Positions 1 through 6,543 are shown, numbered from the stretch's first letter. The stretch: DNA of 15,434 bases from Deinococcus alpinitundrae (GCF_009982895.1 NZ_WXZL01000047.1:1-15434); one strand, 5' to 3'. Notes: generated by a model not told the origin, from the sequence alone. Program-made: numbers and translations.

Positions 1-369
1 CCACGCGCTGCCCTGACCGCGGGTATCCATGACCACACAGGCGTAGCCCGCCGACGGCCACAGCAACCAGTCGGTCGGCAGTCCCCGGCCTCCGCCGTAG
101 CCGAGGTATTCCACCACGCAGGGCAGCGGCGCTCGTGTGCCCGCAGGGAGCAGCCGCCAACCGCGAATGGTCGTCCCTGCGTAGCCGGAGAAGCTTAAGT
201 CGTAGACGGCAACTGAACGCAGCAAGGTCTGAACCGGTTCGAAATGCGCATTCAGGGGAAAGGCGCGGGTCTCCTCGAGCGTGGCGTCCCAGAACGCGCC
301 GAAGTCAGCGGGTGCCGCCTCGGCAGGTTGGTAGCGCTCAAGCTCAGCCAGGGAGAAGTCAAACTGCAC
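1..369 (-). CDS. Acetyl-xylan esterase / cephalosporin C deacetylase, N-terminal part (runs off window)
   Basis: The reading frame gives 123 residues and leaves the window open. It starts MQFDFSLAELERYQP and contains the blocks FWDATLEETRAFPL, YDLSFSGYAG, VVEYLGYGGGRGLPTDWL and VVMDTRGQGSAW. These match the N-terminal third of carbohydrate esterase family 7 (AXE1) alpha/beta hydrolases, which remove acetyl groups from xylo-oligosaccharides and cephalosporin C. Family members are about 320 residues, so the Ser-Asp-His triad lies beyond position 1. The start is a GTG at 369-367; the ATG codons just upstream are in another frame, and the ribosome site there is weak. It lies downstream of, and in the same direction as, the oxidoreductase/IMPase pair, but 388 bases separate them, so cotranscription is uncertain. 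No signal peptide is seen, implying a cytoplasmic enzyme. The family call is firm; activity cannot be judged from the fragment. Confidence 0.88.
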   Translation of the reverse strand, partial: MQFDFSLAELERYQPAEAAPADFGAFWDATLEETRAFPLNAHFEPVQTLLRSVAVYDLSFSGYAGTTIRGWRLLPAGTRAPLPCVVEYLGYGGGRGLPTDWLLWPSAGYACVVMDTRGQGSAW

Positions 370-757
370 GGCGCATCATCCCGGCTGACTCATGGGCTGG
401 CTCAAAGCAAGAACAGCCATAGAAGTCAGTATCCAGCGCCCGCAGCGCAATGGGAAGTGCGGGCCCCAGCTGAACACCGGTTCTGGCAACTTAACGTTGA
501 GCAGAGCAAATCCACCCAGCAGCGGGCTGAACTTCAGACTGCCGGATGAATGGCGTGTTGCCAGGCCAGGTGAGCCTTGGACGGTTGTGTTGCCTTCACT
601 TGTCCTACGGCAAACGGAGGGCAAGGGTGGCCTGAACTTCAGGCCACCCCTGCAGCGACAGTTAACCATGTCTGGAACGATCGCTTCTGATTGCCTCTTC
701 TCACTTCTCACTTCGGCGCAAACACTACTGCGCAACAGGTCTTGAGTCCACGACGCG
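370..757. other. Gene-free interval with inverted repeats
   Basis: I see no convincing gene in these 388 bases; the open frames here show no family resemblance. It holds a perfect inverted repeat at 625-649 (arms GGGTGGCCTG and CAGGCCACCC around AACTT) and a related CTGAACTTCAG at 527-537. It also has a TTCTCAC direct repeat near 698-713 and a small GCGCA/TGCGC hairpin at 716-733. No U-run follows the large hairpin on either strand, so it is not a classical terminator. It could be a small dispersed repeat. Confidence 0.5.
625..649. repeat. Perfect inverted repeat, 10-bp arms
   Basis: Arms 625-634 and 640-649 are exact reverse complements around a five-base AACTT loop. The core CTGAACTTCAG recurs at 527-537, where flanking complementarity is lost. 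It lies between two leftward genes and may block or process a transcript. Confidence 0.65.
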
Positions 758-1426
758 TCAATGGCTGGAGTTCAGTTTGGACTGGGTGACGCTGACGCTG
801 AAGGGTGCGAAGCCGAGCGTACGTATCAGGGACGGGATCAGCAGGAACAGCGCCTCCGTGCCGCGCGCCGCGGTCACATCACCCAGGTCAAGTTGCCATT
901 CCGGTGGCCAGCCCAGGGCACGCAGCAGAGTCCGTACCATCTGCTTGGCGTCTTCGTCGTTCCCAGCGAGAAACGCGGTAGGCGGTGTGGCCTGGCCCAG
1001 GGGATCGGACATCACAAGGTACATCATGGTATTCAGCGACTTCACCACCCGCGTCTTCGGTAGCGCCTTCTGGAGTTGTTCAGCGAGACTACTCCCGGGG
1101 TAGAGCAGCTCCATACTGCTCTCGGTCCGGATGGTGGCGTTAGCGACGTCCAGCAGCACCCGTCCGGAGAGCGCCGCTTCCAGGCTGCTCAGTACCGACA
1201 AGGCCTGATCTCCCGGCAGGGCGTTCACGACTAGCGGGGCCGCGCCCGCCGCCTCTTCGAGAGAGAGAACTGGTACGGCGGGGCCGGTCCAGCCGACGTT
1301 GGCCTGTTCGGGCGAGCGACTGCCCAGTGTGACGGTGTGTCCCCGTTGTGCCAGGACTGCCGCGATATGGCTGCCGACGCGGCCTGTCCCCAGGACGCTG
1401 ACGGTCAGTGGCGCATTTGTGGTCAT
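758..1426 (-). CDS. NADP-binding oxidoreductase, F420-dependent NADP reductase-like
   Basis: The 222-residue protein opens with a Rossmann fold: a beta strand and GTGRVGSHIA (GxGxxG, about residues 13-18), then a second strand ending VTLGSRSPEQA, where the Ser-Arg pair suggests NADP(H) preference. The later blocks VVNALPGD and KSLNTMMYLVM fit the NADP oxidoreductase/coenzyme F420-dependent family. The length is normal for short members. Such proteins reduce diverse substrates, and Deinococcus is not known for F420, so the substrate is unknown. The ATG at 1426 is chosen because AAGGAG lies seven bases upstream and the start overlaps the preceding stop by four bases, implying translational coupling. 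No membrane segment is seen. Family is likely; function is unassigned. Confidence 0.8.
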   Translation of the reverse strand: MTTNAPLTVSVLGTGRVGSHIAAVLAQRGHTVTLGSRSPEQANVGWTGPAVPVLSLEEAAGAAPLVVNALPGDQALSVLSSLEAALSGRVLLDVANATIRTESSMELLYPGSSLAEQLQKALPKTRVVKSLNTMMYLVMSDPLGQATPPTAFLAGNDEDAKQMVRTLLRALGWPPEWQLDLGDVTAARGTEALFLLIPSLIRTLGFAPFSVSVTQSKLNSSH

Positions 1427-2238
1427 GCCCCTGCTCCTTCGATAGGCGCGAGCACGTCCAGCAACTCTTCATGGATACCTGGGGCTGAGGCCACAAACGT
1501 TTGACTCTGTACACTCCACGGCTGGCCCAGCATATTTGTAACGCGTCCGCCCGCTTCCTGTACCAGCAGTGCGCCCGACACCAGCCCGCTGCGCACCGCG
1601 CTGAACTGCCAGAAAGCGTCCATCTGCCCTGCGGCGACATTCAACAGAGGGATGGTCACCGGGACTGACACTCGCAGCACCAGGGCGCGCGCCAGCATGG
1701 CAGGCACCGACAGACCCAGGCGATACAGGTCACGTGGGTCCTCGCCGGGCCGGGCCTGTCCAGTACCGACGATGGCCGCTCGCAACTCGTTCTTCCCAGA
1801 GACGTGGATCGGCTCTCCATTCAGGCGAGTCCCGCCACCCCGCACCGCAGTGAACAGCTGATCCTGCAAGGGCAGGTAGGCGGCAGTCAGCACTGGCTGA
1901 TTGTCACGCACTAGCGTGGCAGTCAGGCCCCACTCGGAGAGGCCCTGCACGTGGTTGATGTTGCCCTCGGCAGGATCCACCACCCACCACTCGCCGTCTG
2001 GAAGGGGACCGCTCTCCAGTTCGTCTTCCGCCCAGCGTGCCTGTGGACGAAGGCCCTCCAACTGCGGACGCAGTGTCATCAGCACCGCTTCATCATTGGC
2101 GTCAATGGCTGCCACCACTGCGTCCAGTGTTGTGGGGGGGCGGCGCGATGGGTCGAAGCGTGAGCGCAGTACACCGCCGCCCTCGCGTAGTGCATTTACC
2201 ACCGGCTTAAGCAACGGTTGATCGGATTGGGTTGTCAT
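1423..2238 (-). CDS. Inositol monophosphatase-family protein with altered metal site
   Basis: A 271-residue protein of the IMPase/FIG superfamily, which hydrolyses phosphate monoesters with Mg2+. WVVDPAEGNINH (about residues 85-96) corresponds to the signature WxxDPxDGTxN; LNVAAGQMDAFW and GALLVQEAGGRV match the C-terminal half. The second aspartate of the signature is Glu91, the Thr is Asn93, and the usual WD before the last helix is absent (ARSG-like sequence near 215-218). Metal binding is therefore doubtful and the protein may be a divergent or non-catalytic member. The start at 2238 is set by AGGAGG seven bases upstream; a GTG at 2256 would have no such site. It is the first gene of a pair, overlapping the oxidoreductase start by four bases, and is divergent from the LysR gene. 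Confidence 0.82.
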   Translation of the reverse strand: MTTQSDQPLLKPVVNALREGGGVLRSRFDPSRRPPTTLDAVVAAIDANDEAVLMTLRPQLEGLRPQARWAEDELESGPLPDGEWWVVDPAEGNINHVQGLSEWGLTATLVRDNQPVLTAAYLPLQDQLFTAVRGGGTRLNGEPIHVSGKNELRAAIVGTGQARPGEDPRDLYRLGLSVPAMLARALVLRVSVPVTIPLLNVAAGQMDAFWQFSAVRSGLVSGALLVQEAGGRVTNMLGQPWSVQSQTFVASAPGIHEELLDVLAPIEGAGA

Positions 2239-2318
2239 ATGTAGGCCTCCTGACACCGACCTTACGCCTCACGTCACTTGACTACAAATGCAACTGGCGC
2301 AGAAGTATATTTACTTTC
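2239..2318. promoter_or_regulatory. Divergent control region between LysR gene and IMPase operon
   Basis: Eighty bases separate the two start codons. On the plus strand TATATT at 2306-2311 ends seven bases before the ATG at 2319, so the LysR transcript is probably leaderless; no Shine-Dalgarno is present. On the minus strand AGGAGG precedes the ATG at 2238. TTGACTACAAATGCAA at 2278-2293 carries TTG/CAA half sites of LysR type. ATGCAACTGG occurs at 2288-2297 and again at 2319-2328, 31 bases apart. LysR control of the divergent operon is inferred from the arrangement. Confidence 0.55.
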
Positions 2319-3254
2319 ATGCAACTGGATTTGAATTTGTTGAGCGCGCTGGACGTGCTTCTGGAGGAGGAAAGTGTCGGCGGCGCGGCCTTCCGGCTCA
2401 ACCTCTCCGAACCGGCCATGAGTCGCACGCTGGGACGAATCCGACGGGTGACGGGCGACGCCGTCCTGGTCCGCAGCGGCCGCTTCATGACGCCCACCCC
2501 CTATGCCCTGAGCATCCGAGAACAGGTGCACGCCACCGTACAGCAGGCGAAGGCGTTACTACAGCCGCCAGAGGTGCTAAATGTCGCGGAGCTTCAGCGA
2601 ACTTTTACCCTGCGTGGGCATGACGCGTTACTGGAAGCTCTGGTCCCACTCCTGATGGGCTCAGTGACGCGGCAGGCCCCCGGTGTGCGTCTACGCTTTT
2701 TGGGTGAGACCCAGGGCCGGACAGAAGAGGAGGTACAGGACCTGCGCCGCGGCAATACGGACCTTGCGTTGGGGTCGGCACCTTCATCGGCTCCAGACCT
2801 GTTGCATGAAGTTGTCGGACAAGATCACTTCGTCGTGGCCCTTCGGCGGCTCCACCCGCTGCTGACTGGCACACTGACCACCGAGCGATACGCAGCGGCG
2901 CGGCACGTTAGCGTCTCTCGTCGCGGCCGGCTGCACGGCCCCGTGGACGCGGCCCTGGAAGAGCAGGGATTGAGTCGCGAGGTTGTCGTCGCTGTCCCGA
3001 CCGCCTCTGTCGCCACCCGGCTTGCTGCAGAGAGCGACCTGCTGATCAGCGTGCCGGCACGGATGATGGTGGGAACACTGGAGGCCTTTGGTCTGGAGAC
3101 ACGTCCATTACCGCTTCATATCGCTCCCTTGCCAGTAGTGGTCATCTGGCACGCCCGTACGGAGGGCGACGCAGCCAACCGTTGGTTGAGAACTCAGGTG
3201 CGTGACGCGGCACAGCAAATACTGGACCACCCTGAAGTGGACTTACACCTGTGA
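2319..3254 (+). CDS. LysR-family transcriptional regulator
   Basis: The 311-residue protein has an N-terminal winged helix (residues 1-65): LNLLSALDVLLEE, GGAAFRLNLSEPAMSRTLGRIR and LVRSGRFMTPT follow the LysR pattern of helix, recognition helix and wing. The remaining part has the two-lobe effector domain, with LRRGNTDLALGS and a conserved run VATRLAAESDLLISVPARM near residues 220-250. Length is typical (about 300). It resembles NodD/LinR-type members with the MDLNLL start. The start at 2319 is chosen over an upstream ATG at 2232 because the family begins at this MxLDLNLL and a -10 box lies just ahead. It is divergent from the IMPase/oxidoreductase operon, its likely target. An IS element is inserted 16 bases after the stop, leaving the gene intact. 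Confidence 0.9.
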   Translation: MQLDLNLLSALDVLLEEESVGGAAFRLNLSEPAMSRTLGRIRRVTGDAVLVRSGRFMTPTPYALSIREQVHATVQQAKALLQPPEVLNVAELQRTFTLRGHDALLEALVPLLMGSVTRQAPGVRLRFLGETQGRTEEEVQDLRRGNTDLALGSAPSSAPDLLHEVVGQDHFVVALRRLHPLLTGTLTTERYAAARHVSVSRRGRLHGPVDAALEEQGLSREVVVAVPTASVATRLAAESDLLISVPARMMVGTLEAFGLETRPLPLHIAPLPVVVIWHARTEGDAANRWLRTQVRDAAQQILDHPEVDLHL

Positions 3255-3306
3255 TGCAGAGCAGTGGTTAAGAGCCTATCCGGAAAATATGGTGTAGTGA
3301 AGTCCA

Positions 3307-3762
3307 GTGACGACACAAGCCCATCAAGACCAAATTAACGACCAGAACACGCTCTGGGAGGTATCGGATGCACTGTGGCTTCGCCTGGTTCCCGTTCTGG
3401 TGATCGATAAGCCGAGGAAAAAGAGCGGGCGTCCCGCACGGGACGCTCGCTCGATCTTCAACGGACTGATCTGGCTGGCCCGAACAGGAAGTCAGTGGAG
3501 TCAACTTCCTCGCCGTTACGGTCCAAAATCCACCGTGCACGAACGATTCTGTGCCTGGGTAGAGCACGGCTGTCTCCGAGCGGCGTGGGCCATCGTGCTC
3601 GAAGAGTATGACCAGGAAGTGGGGATCGACTGGGCATGGCAGGCCGCAGACGCAAGCATGGTCAAAGCCCCATTGAGCAAAAGGGGGGCGCTGGCGCGTC
3701 GGAAGCCACAGGCAGCAATCCCACTGACCGAGGCAAAGCAGGGTGCAAACGCACCCTGCTGA
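3307..3762 (+). CDS. IS5-family transposase, first frame (OrfA)
   Basis: This frame encodes 151 residues, of which about the first 125 belong to the transposase. It contains the IS5 N-terminal domain, with RSIFNGLIWLARTGSQWSQL and YGPKSTVHERFCAWVEHG. It ends with the first catalytic aspartate in WQAADASMVKAP, where the usual Gly of DGS is Ala. After LSK the frame continues into unrelated sequence, while the family pattern continues in the -1 frame at the A4G6 run 3679-3688. The start GTG at 3307 lies 21 bases inside the left inverted repeat; no strong ribosome site is visible. Full-length transposase would arise by -1 slippage; the short product may regulate transposition. It catalyses DNA strand transfer at the element ends. 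Confidence 0.88.
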   Translation: MTTQAHQDQINDQNTLWEVSDALWLRLVPVLVIDKPRKKSGRPARDARSIFNGLIWLARTGSQWSQLPRRYGPKSTVHERFCAWVEHGCLRAAWAIVLEEYDQEVGIDWAWQAADASMVKAPLSKRGALARRKPQAAIPLTEAKQGANAPC

Positions 3763-4202
3763 CCGAGGCCAGAGGCATTCCGCTCTCTGTCGTGCTCTGC
3801 GGAGCAAATCGTCACGACAGCAAGATGCTGATGGATGTCCTCGATGCCGTTGTGGTCGCTGTTCCTGCTCTTGAAGAGCAGGAACAGCGACATCTGCTGT
3901 TGGACCGTGGGTACGACACATCTGCGTGTCGTCAACTGGCTGTTGACGAAGGCCTGATCGCGCACATCCCGAAGAAAGCAACAAGAGAACACCCCATCCC
4001 TGCGCCTGCCGATCCTGAACGTCATCCGGCGCGGCGGTGGGTCGTCGAAGTCGGCCACAGTTGGTTTAACCGATTTCGGCGCATCCAGACCCGCTGGGAG
4101 AAACGTCAAGACCTGTATTTGGGCTTTGTCGAGTTGACCGCTTGTCTTATCATCTGGCGCAAACTCGCCCCTCTCGCGCCCATCAGAAAACCTTCCGGAT
4201 AG
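3636..4202 (+). CDS. IS5-family transposase, second frame (OrfB)
   Basis: The frame is open from 3636, but meaningful family sequence begins at the slippery run near 3684. SEATGSNPTDRGKAGCKRTL and GANRHDSKMLMDVLDAV are typical of IS427-like transposases. The second catalytic Asp is in LLLDRGYD and the catalytic Glu in RWVVEVGHSWFNRFRRIQ, so the DDE triad is complete across the two frames. ECH-like spacing and the C-terminal LVELTACLIIWRKL-like segment are as expected. The stop falls inside the right inverted repeat. A 37-base palindrome at 3855-3891 lies within codons for VAVPALEEQEQRHL. OrfB is expected to be made only as an OrfA-OrfB fusion. Confidence 0.88.
   Translation: MAGRRRKHGQSPIEQKGGAGASEATGSNPTDRGKAGCKRTLLTEARGIPLSVVLCGANRHDSKMLMDVLDAVVVAVPALEEQEQRHLLLDRGYDTSACRQLAVDEGLIAHIPKKATREHPIPAPADPERHPARRWVVEVGHSWFNRFRRIQTRWEKRQDLYLGFVELTACLIIWRKLAPLAPIRKPSG
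3679..3688 (+). promoter_or_regulatory. A4G6 programmed -1 frameshift site
   Basis: Four A residues (3679-3682) are followed by six G residues. In the OrfA frame the codons are AAA AGG GGG; the continuing family sequence is in the -1 frame (AAG GGG GGC). A homopolymer slip here joins the two halves of the transposase, as described for many IS5-family members. The site is read directly; slippage is inferred. Confidence 0.75.
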
Positions 4203-4234
4203 GCTCTTAGCTCGACTTTAGCCATTGAGGAGCG

Positions 4235-5590
4235 TCAGGCAGCGTAGCAAAGTGCGTCTGCAAGGCGCTCGATAAAATCGAGCGGGACTTGAACCATCTC
4301 GCGTCCTGGCGCGGATGTGCGAAAAGTCGGCACCTTCCATAAGGCTCGCCGAACCTCGGCGAGCGCATCGACGAAGGTCGGCAGGGTTTTGTCGTACCAG
4401 GCGGCACGACGAACCCAAGGTGCATGGCCCTGCCAGCGTTCGTGGGCCATCAGGGTGACGAGTGAGAACAGCCCCAGCAACGCTGGGGTTGTTCTCGCAA
4501 TGGCCAGATCAGTCCATTGCCGCTGTGTTTCCACGCCCAGGTGTGCCCGAACCTCTTCAAAGGTGACCTCGAGTTGCCACCGCTGCACGAAATACTCGAG
4601 GATCCGCAGCGGGGTCTGGAGAACGTCCGTACACAGCAAGGCTTGGGTGGAGAATTTGCCCTTGGGATCACGGACCAAGACCCATCGAAGCGCAAGGGGC
4701 GGGAGACCGTTGTGATACCAGACCGCGGTCTGTGAGACGATCTCGACTTCCCGGTTAGTCTCTCCGTACCAGCGGTTCAAGCGCACGTGCTCCCAGTGCG
4801 TCTCTGGATCGTGGATCAGGGACGCCAGGGTCGGGAGGCGGTCGCCTTTCAGCCGGGGTCGGCCCATCTGGCCGGCCGCTCGTTCGGGTGCTGCGTCGTA
4901 AAGCGCGGCATCCAGGCGAAGTCTGGTGATGACGGTGATCGGATGGCCCTGCTGGAGGTCGGAGAGCCACTGGATGACCGCGTATGCACTGTCTGCCACC
5001 ACGATCAGCTCCCGTCCTGGACACCACCGCTGCACCACGCACAGCATCTGCCGCGCCCAATCGGTCAAGGTCTTGTGTCGGCGACCGCGTTGCTCGTTGT
5101 ACCGCTGTGACGGTACCAACGCTGTTAGGAACGGACACGCCCAGACGCGATGGGCCCAGGGGATGGGCGTGAGCAGCATCAGGCTCAGCCAGCGGAGACC
5201 GCTGGCTTTCACGAAGTGCCCGTGGCTGGACCGCACAGGATCTCGGTAGATGCCTTTTGCGCTGATCTTCGCGCCAGTGCGTCGTTCAATCGTATCGTCT
5301 AGGCCGAGGACCAGCGGTCCTGAAGGCACGAAGGCGGTCAGGAGCAAACCGAGCAGCACGCGACTGGCTTGGAGACTGGACCAATGCGCTCGACTCAAGA
5401 GGCGGTGAAACGTCCCGAACCTTGGATCGTCGGCCAAGCCGAGCACCCGCAACGCCGCAGTCACCGTCCGTTTTCCTGGAGAGAGCAGCGCACCCACCAC
5501 CAGGAGTTGCACCTGCGGCCAGAGTCGTGCCGAGAACAGCGGTGCAAATCCTTGCAGGACCCCAGCGAACCACTTCGGAAGCAGTGTCAT
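4235..5590 (-). CDS. DDE transposase, IS4/IS701-like
   Basis: The 451-residue protein has the DDE residues in order. The first is in VLGLDDTIERR (about residue 98), where DDT is characteristic of IS701/IS4 enzymes. The second is in VVADSAYAV (about 200). The third is in the YREK-like segment FVQRWQLEVTFEEVRAHLG (Glu about 341), with Arg in the usual Lys place. GIYRDPVRSS and HGHFVKASGLRW lie between. Length is normal for IS4-class transposases. The ATG at 5590 is chosen because an upstream hairpin (5600-5633) separates it from two earlier ATGs at 5641 and 5617, and the family sequence begins at MTLLPKWF. No strong ribosome site is seen, in keeping with low expression. The gene is intact and fills the element. 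Confidence 0.9.
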   Translation of the reverse strand: MTLLPKWFAGVLQGFAPLFSARLWPQVQLLVVGALLSPGKRTVTAALRVLGLADDPRFGTFHRLLSRAHWSSLQASRVLLGLLLTAFVPSGPLVLGLDDTIERRTGAKISAKGIYRDPVRSSHGHFVKASGLRWLSLMLLTPIPWAHRVWACPFLTALVPSQRYNEQRGRRHKTLTDWARQMLCVVQRWCPGRELIVVADSAYAVIQWLSDLQQGHPITVITRLRLDAALYDAAPERAAGQMGRPRLKGDRLPTLASLIHDPETHWEHVRLNRWYGETNREVEIVSQTAVWYHNGLPPLALRWVLVRDPKGKFSTQALLCTDVLQTPLRILEYFVQRWQLEVTFEEVRAHLGVETQRQWTDLAIARTTPALLGLFSLVTLMAHERWQGHAPWVRRAAWYDKTLPTFVDALAEVRRALWKVPTFRTSAPGREMVQVPLDFIERLADALCYAA

Positions 5591-5599
5591 GCTCAAGTT

Positions 5600-5633
5600 T
5601 GACAGGGGGAGCACCATGCTGCTCCCCCTGTCA
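5600..5633. repeat. 14-bp hairpin inside the IS right end, ahead of the transposase start
   Basis: TGACAGGGGGAGCA (5600-5613) pairs perfectly with 5620-5633 around a six-base loop CCATGC. It lies between the inverted repeat and the transposase ATG at 5590. Similar hairpins in IS10 and IS50 reduce transposase made from transcripts entering from outside; the same role is inferred here. Confidence 0.75.
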
Positions 5634-5653
5634 ATGGCCAAAGTCCAGCTTAG

Positions 5654-5703
5654 GACAACGGGTATTGGATGTCTTTGCCGACCTTGGGCTGAAGCAGTTG
5701 TGA
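5654..5703 (+). pseudogene. C-terminal remnant of an IS-disrupted gene
   Basis: Directly after the CTTAG duplication the plus strand reads GQRVLDVFADLGLKQL then a stop at 5701-5703. The composition and regular V/L/F spacing look like a real protein C-terminus rather than chance. The sequence vaguely recalls the end of sulfonate/nitrate-type periplasmic binding proteins, but 16 residues are too few to assign. The 5' part is not visible left of the IS pair, where the LysR stop is only 16 bases from the IS5 end, so a deletion probably accompanied IS insertion. Confidence 0.35.
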
Positions 5704-5790
5704 CACCCTATGGGGTAGCGTGGTTTGAACCCCGTAAGGTAGGGGGGATCTACACTTGATGTGCCTCTTCTCCCCTATCGGAGTGCGTCG

Positions 5791-6105
5791 ATGCGTAAAC
5801 GCAAGAAATACCTGAAACTCAGAAACAAGCAGACCGGCAAAATGGATCTGGCCCACCGCCGCGCCGCTTCCGTGCTGCTGGGCCGGCCGTTGCTGCCCGG
5901 CGAGGTTGTGCACCATCTCGACGGCGACTCCACCAACAATGCTCATGAGAACCTACTGGTGCTGTCCAGCCAGCGCTTCCATGCCCACATCGAGCACGTC
6001 CTGCGGCAGGAGCGCCGCGGCCAGGTGCACCTCTTCCCGGAGATGCTTCAGAATGTCCGCCAGCGCCCCAGAGGCACCCTCTTTGAAAATATCGCTCTGG
6101 AGTGA
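5791..6105 (+). CDS. Small HNH endonuclease
   Basis: The 104-residue protein starts with a basic segment (MRKRKKYLKLRNKQTG). Residues 38-69 carry the HNH signature: VVHHLDGD (His41-His42, Asp44), then HENLLVLSSQRFHAHIEH with Asn54 and a final His. This is the HNH_3-like beta-beta-alpha metal fold used by phage and homing-type nickases and nucleases. AHRRAASVLLGRPLLPGE before it is a common lead-in to this domain. The start at 5791 is set by GGAG at 5780-5783, seven bases upstream; a GTG at 5761 is possible but lacks a site. A TACACT -10-like box lies at 5751-5756. The stop codon is inside the stem of a strong terminator, so the gene is monocistronic. It could be a freestanding homing nuclease or a phage remnant. 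Confidence 0.85.
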   Translation: MRKRKKYLKLRNKQTGKMDLAHRRAASVLLGRPLLPGEVVHHLDGDSTNNAHENLLVLSSQRFHAHIEHVLRQERRGQVHLFPEMLQNVRQRPRGTLFENIALE

Positions 6106-6130
6106 GCCGGGTGGGTCCACCCGGCTCACT
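6101..6130 (+). terminator. Terminator after the HNH gene
   Basis: Arms AGTGAGCCGGGTGG (6101-6114) and its exact complement (6117-6130) form a long G+C-rich stem, followed by CATTTTC. The HNH stop codon lies in the left arm. A symmetric stem could also act on the opposite strand. Confidence 0.8.
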
Positions 6131-6211
6131 CATTTTCAATCGCCTTCTCTGGCCCTATAACGACTTGGCCAGCTTGCGGCATGCTGGCTCTTCACCCTCA
6201 TGTTTGCAGCC

Positions 6212-6236
6212 AGACGGCATATTTCATATGCCGTCT
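6212..6236. terminator. Hairpin between convergent HNH and par transcripts
   Basis: AGACGGCATAT (6212-6222) is perfectly complementary to 6226-6236 around TTC. CCCAGTTTTC follows on the plus strand. It lies between the end of the HNH gene and the end of the leftward par operon, so it may terminate either transcript. Confidence 0.5.
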
Positions 6237-6259
6237 CCCAGTTTTCAATTAGGTAGTGC

Positions 6260-6289
6260 TCTAGGGGGGTAGATATCTACCCCCCTAGA
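6260..6289. repeat. 30-bp perfect palindrome, paired par repeats over the parB-like stop codon
   Basis: Two head-to-head copies of CTAGGGGGGTAG (6261-6272 and, inverted, 6277-6288) meet at ATAT to make a perfect 30-bp palindrome. The stop codon of the partition partner (6277-6279) lies inside it. It is the most symmetric binding-site-like element of the locus and a candidate centromere core or transcript barrier. Confidence 0.8.
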
Positions 6290-6543
6290 TATTCCTCGAT
6301 CAGCCGGCGGACGATCTTCGCGGCATCCGTATCCTCAGTAAGGGCACGGGCCCGGAGCTTCTGCCGAACACTCTTTCGGATCTCAATATTGAGTTGGACT
6401 ACCGGATCGACGGGAATAGAGGACTCGGCCTGTAGGAGGCTAGGGGGGTCGATATCTAGGGGGGTAGATACCTCGGGTTCTAGAGGGGTAGCTTCCTGAG
6501 TGACCTGCTTAACCCGGTCGAAGAGCCGGCTGTTCTTCGTCAT
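6277..6543 (-). CDS. Ribbon-helix-helix partition partner (ParG/ParB-like)
   Basis: The 88-residue protein has a flexible Pro/Glu-rich N-terminal half and a C-terminal ribbon-helix-helix domain: strand VVQLNIEI (residues 48-55), helix RKSVRQKLRARAL, turn TEDTD, helix AAKIVRRLIEEYL. This is the layout of ParG/omega-type centromere-binding proteins that partner small ParA ATPases. The ATG at 6543 overlaps the parA stop by one base (TGATG), so translation is coupled. Codons for residues 18-35 contain three copies of the CTAGGGGGGTAG repeat, and the stop lies in a palindrome of two more. It presumably binds these repeats to load ParA and repress the operon. Role is inferred from fold and context. 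Confidence 0.82.
   Translation of the reverse strand: MTKNSRLFDRVKQVTQEATPLEPEVSTPLDIDPPSLLQAESSIPVDPVVQLNIEIRKSVRQKLRARALTEDTDAAKIVRRLIEEYLGG
6440..6491. repeat. Three par repeats inside the partner gene
   Basis: CTAGGGGGGTCG (6440-6451), CTAGGGGGGTAG (6456-6467) and CTAGAGGGGTAG (6480-6491) lie in one orientation, start to start 16 and 24 bases apart, all within coding sequence. They match the promoter and palindrome copies, so they are probably binding sites of the encoded protein. Confidence 0.8.

Larger units (their letters stand above)
3271..4207 (+). mobile_element. IS5-family insertion sequence (IS427/IS1031-like)
   Basis: The element is about 937 bp, bounded by perfect 15-bp inverted repeats, AGAGCCTATCCGGAA at 3271-3285 and its reverse complement at 4193-4207. 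TTA precedes the left end (3268-3270) and TTA is also read at 4207-4209, consistent with the 2-3 bp TNA duplications of this group; the exact last base is ambiguous because it overlaps the duplication. It carries one transposase split into two frames. Intact ends and coding suggest recent insertion. Confidence 0.92.
4211..5648 (-). mobile_element. IS4/IS701-like insertion sequence
   Basis: The 1438-bp element has 18-bp imperfect inverted repeats: CTCGACTTTAGCCATTGA at 4211-4228 and, inverted, CTGGACTTTGGCCATTGA at 5631-5648 (16 of 18 identical). CTTAG flanks both ends (4206-4210 and 5649-5653). A 5-bp CTTAG or 4-bp TTAG duplication fits; TTAG matches the YTAR target known for the IS701 family. 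It contains one uninterrupted leftward transposase. It sits exactly at the right end of the IS5-family element, whose terminal bases form part of the duplicated target. Confidence 0.9.

Noticed and set aside
376..735. Leftward 119-codon frame in the first intergenic gap
   Set aside because: No family resemblance or ribosome site, and it covers inverted repeats.
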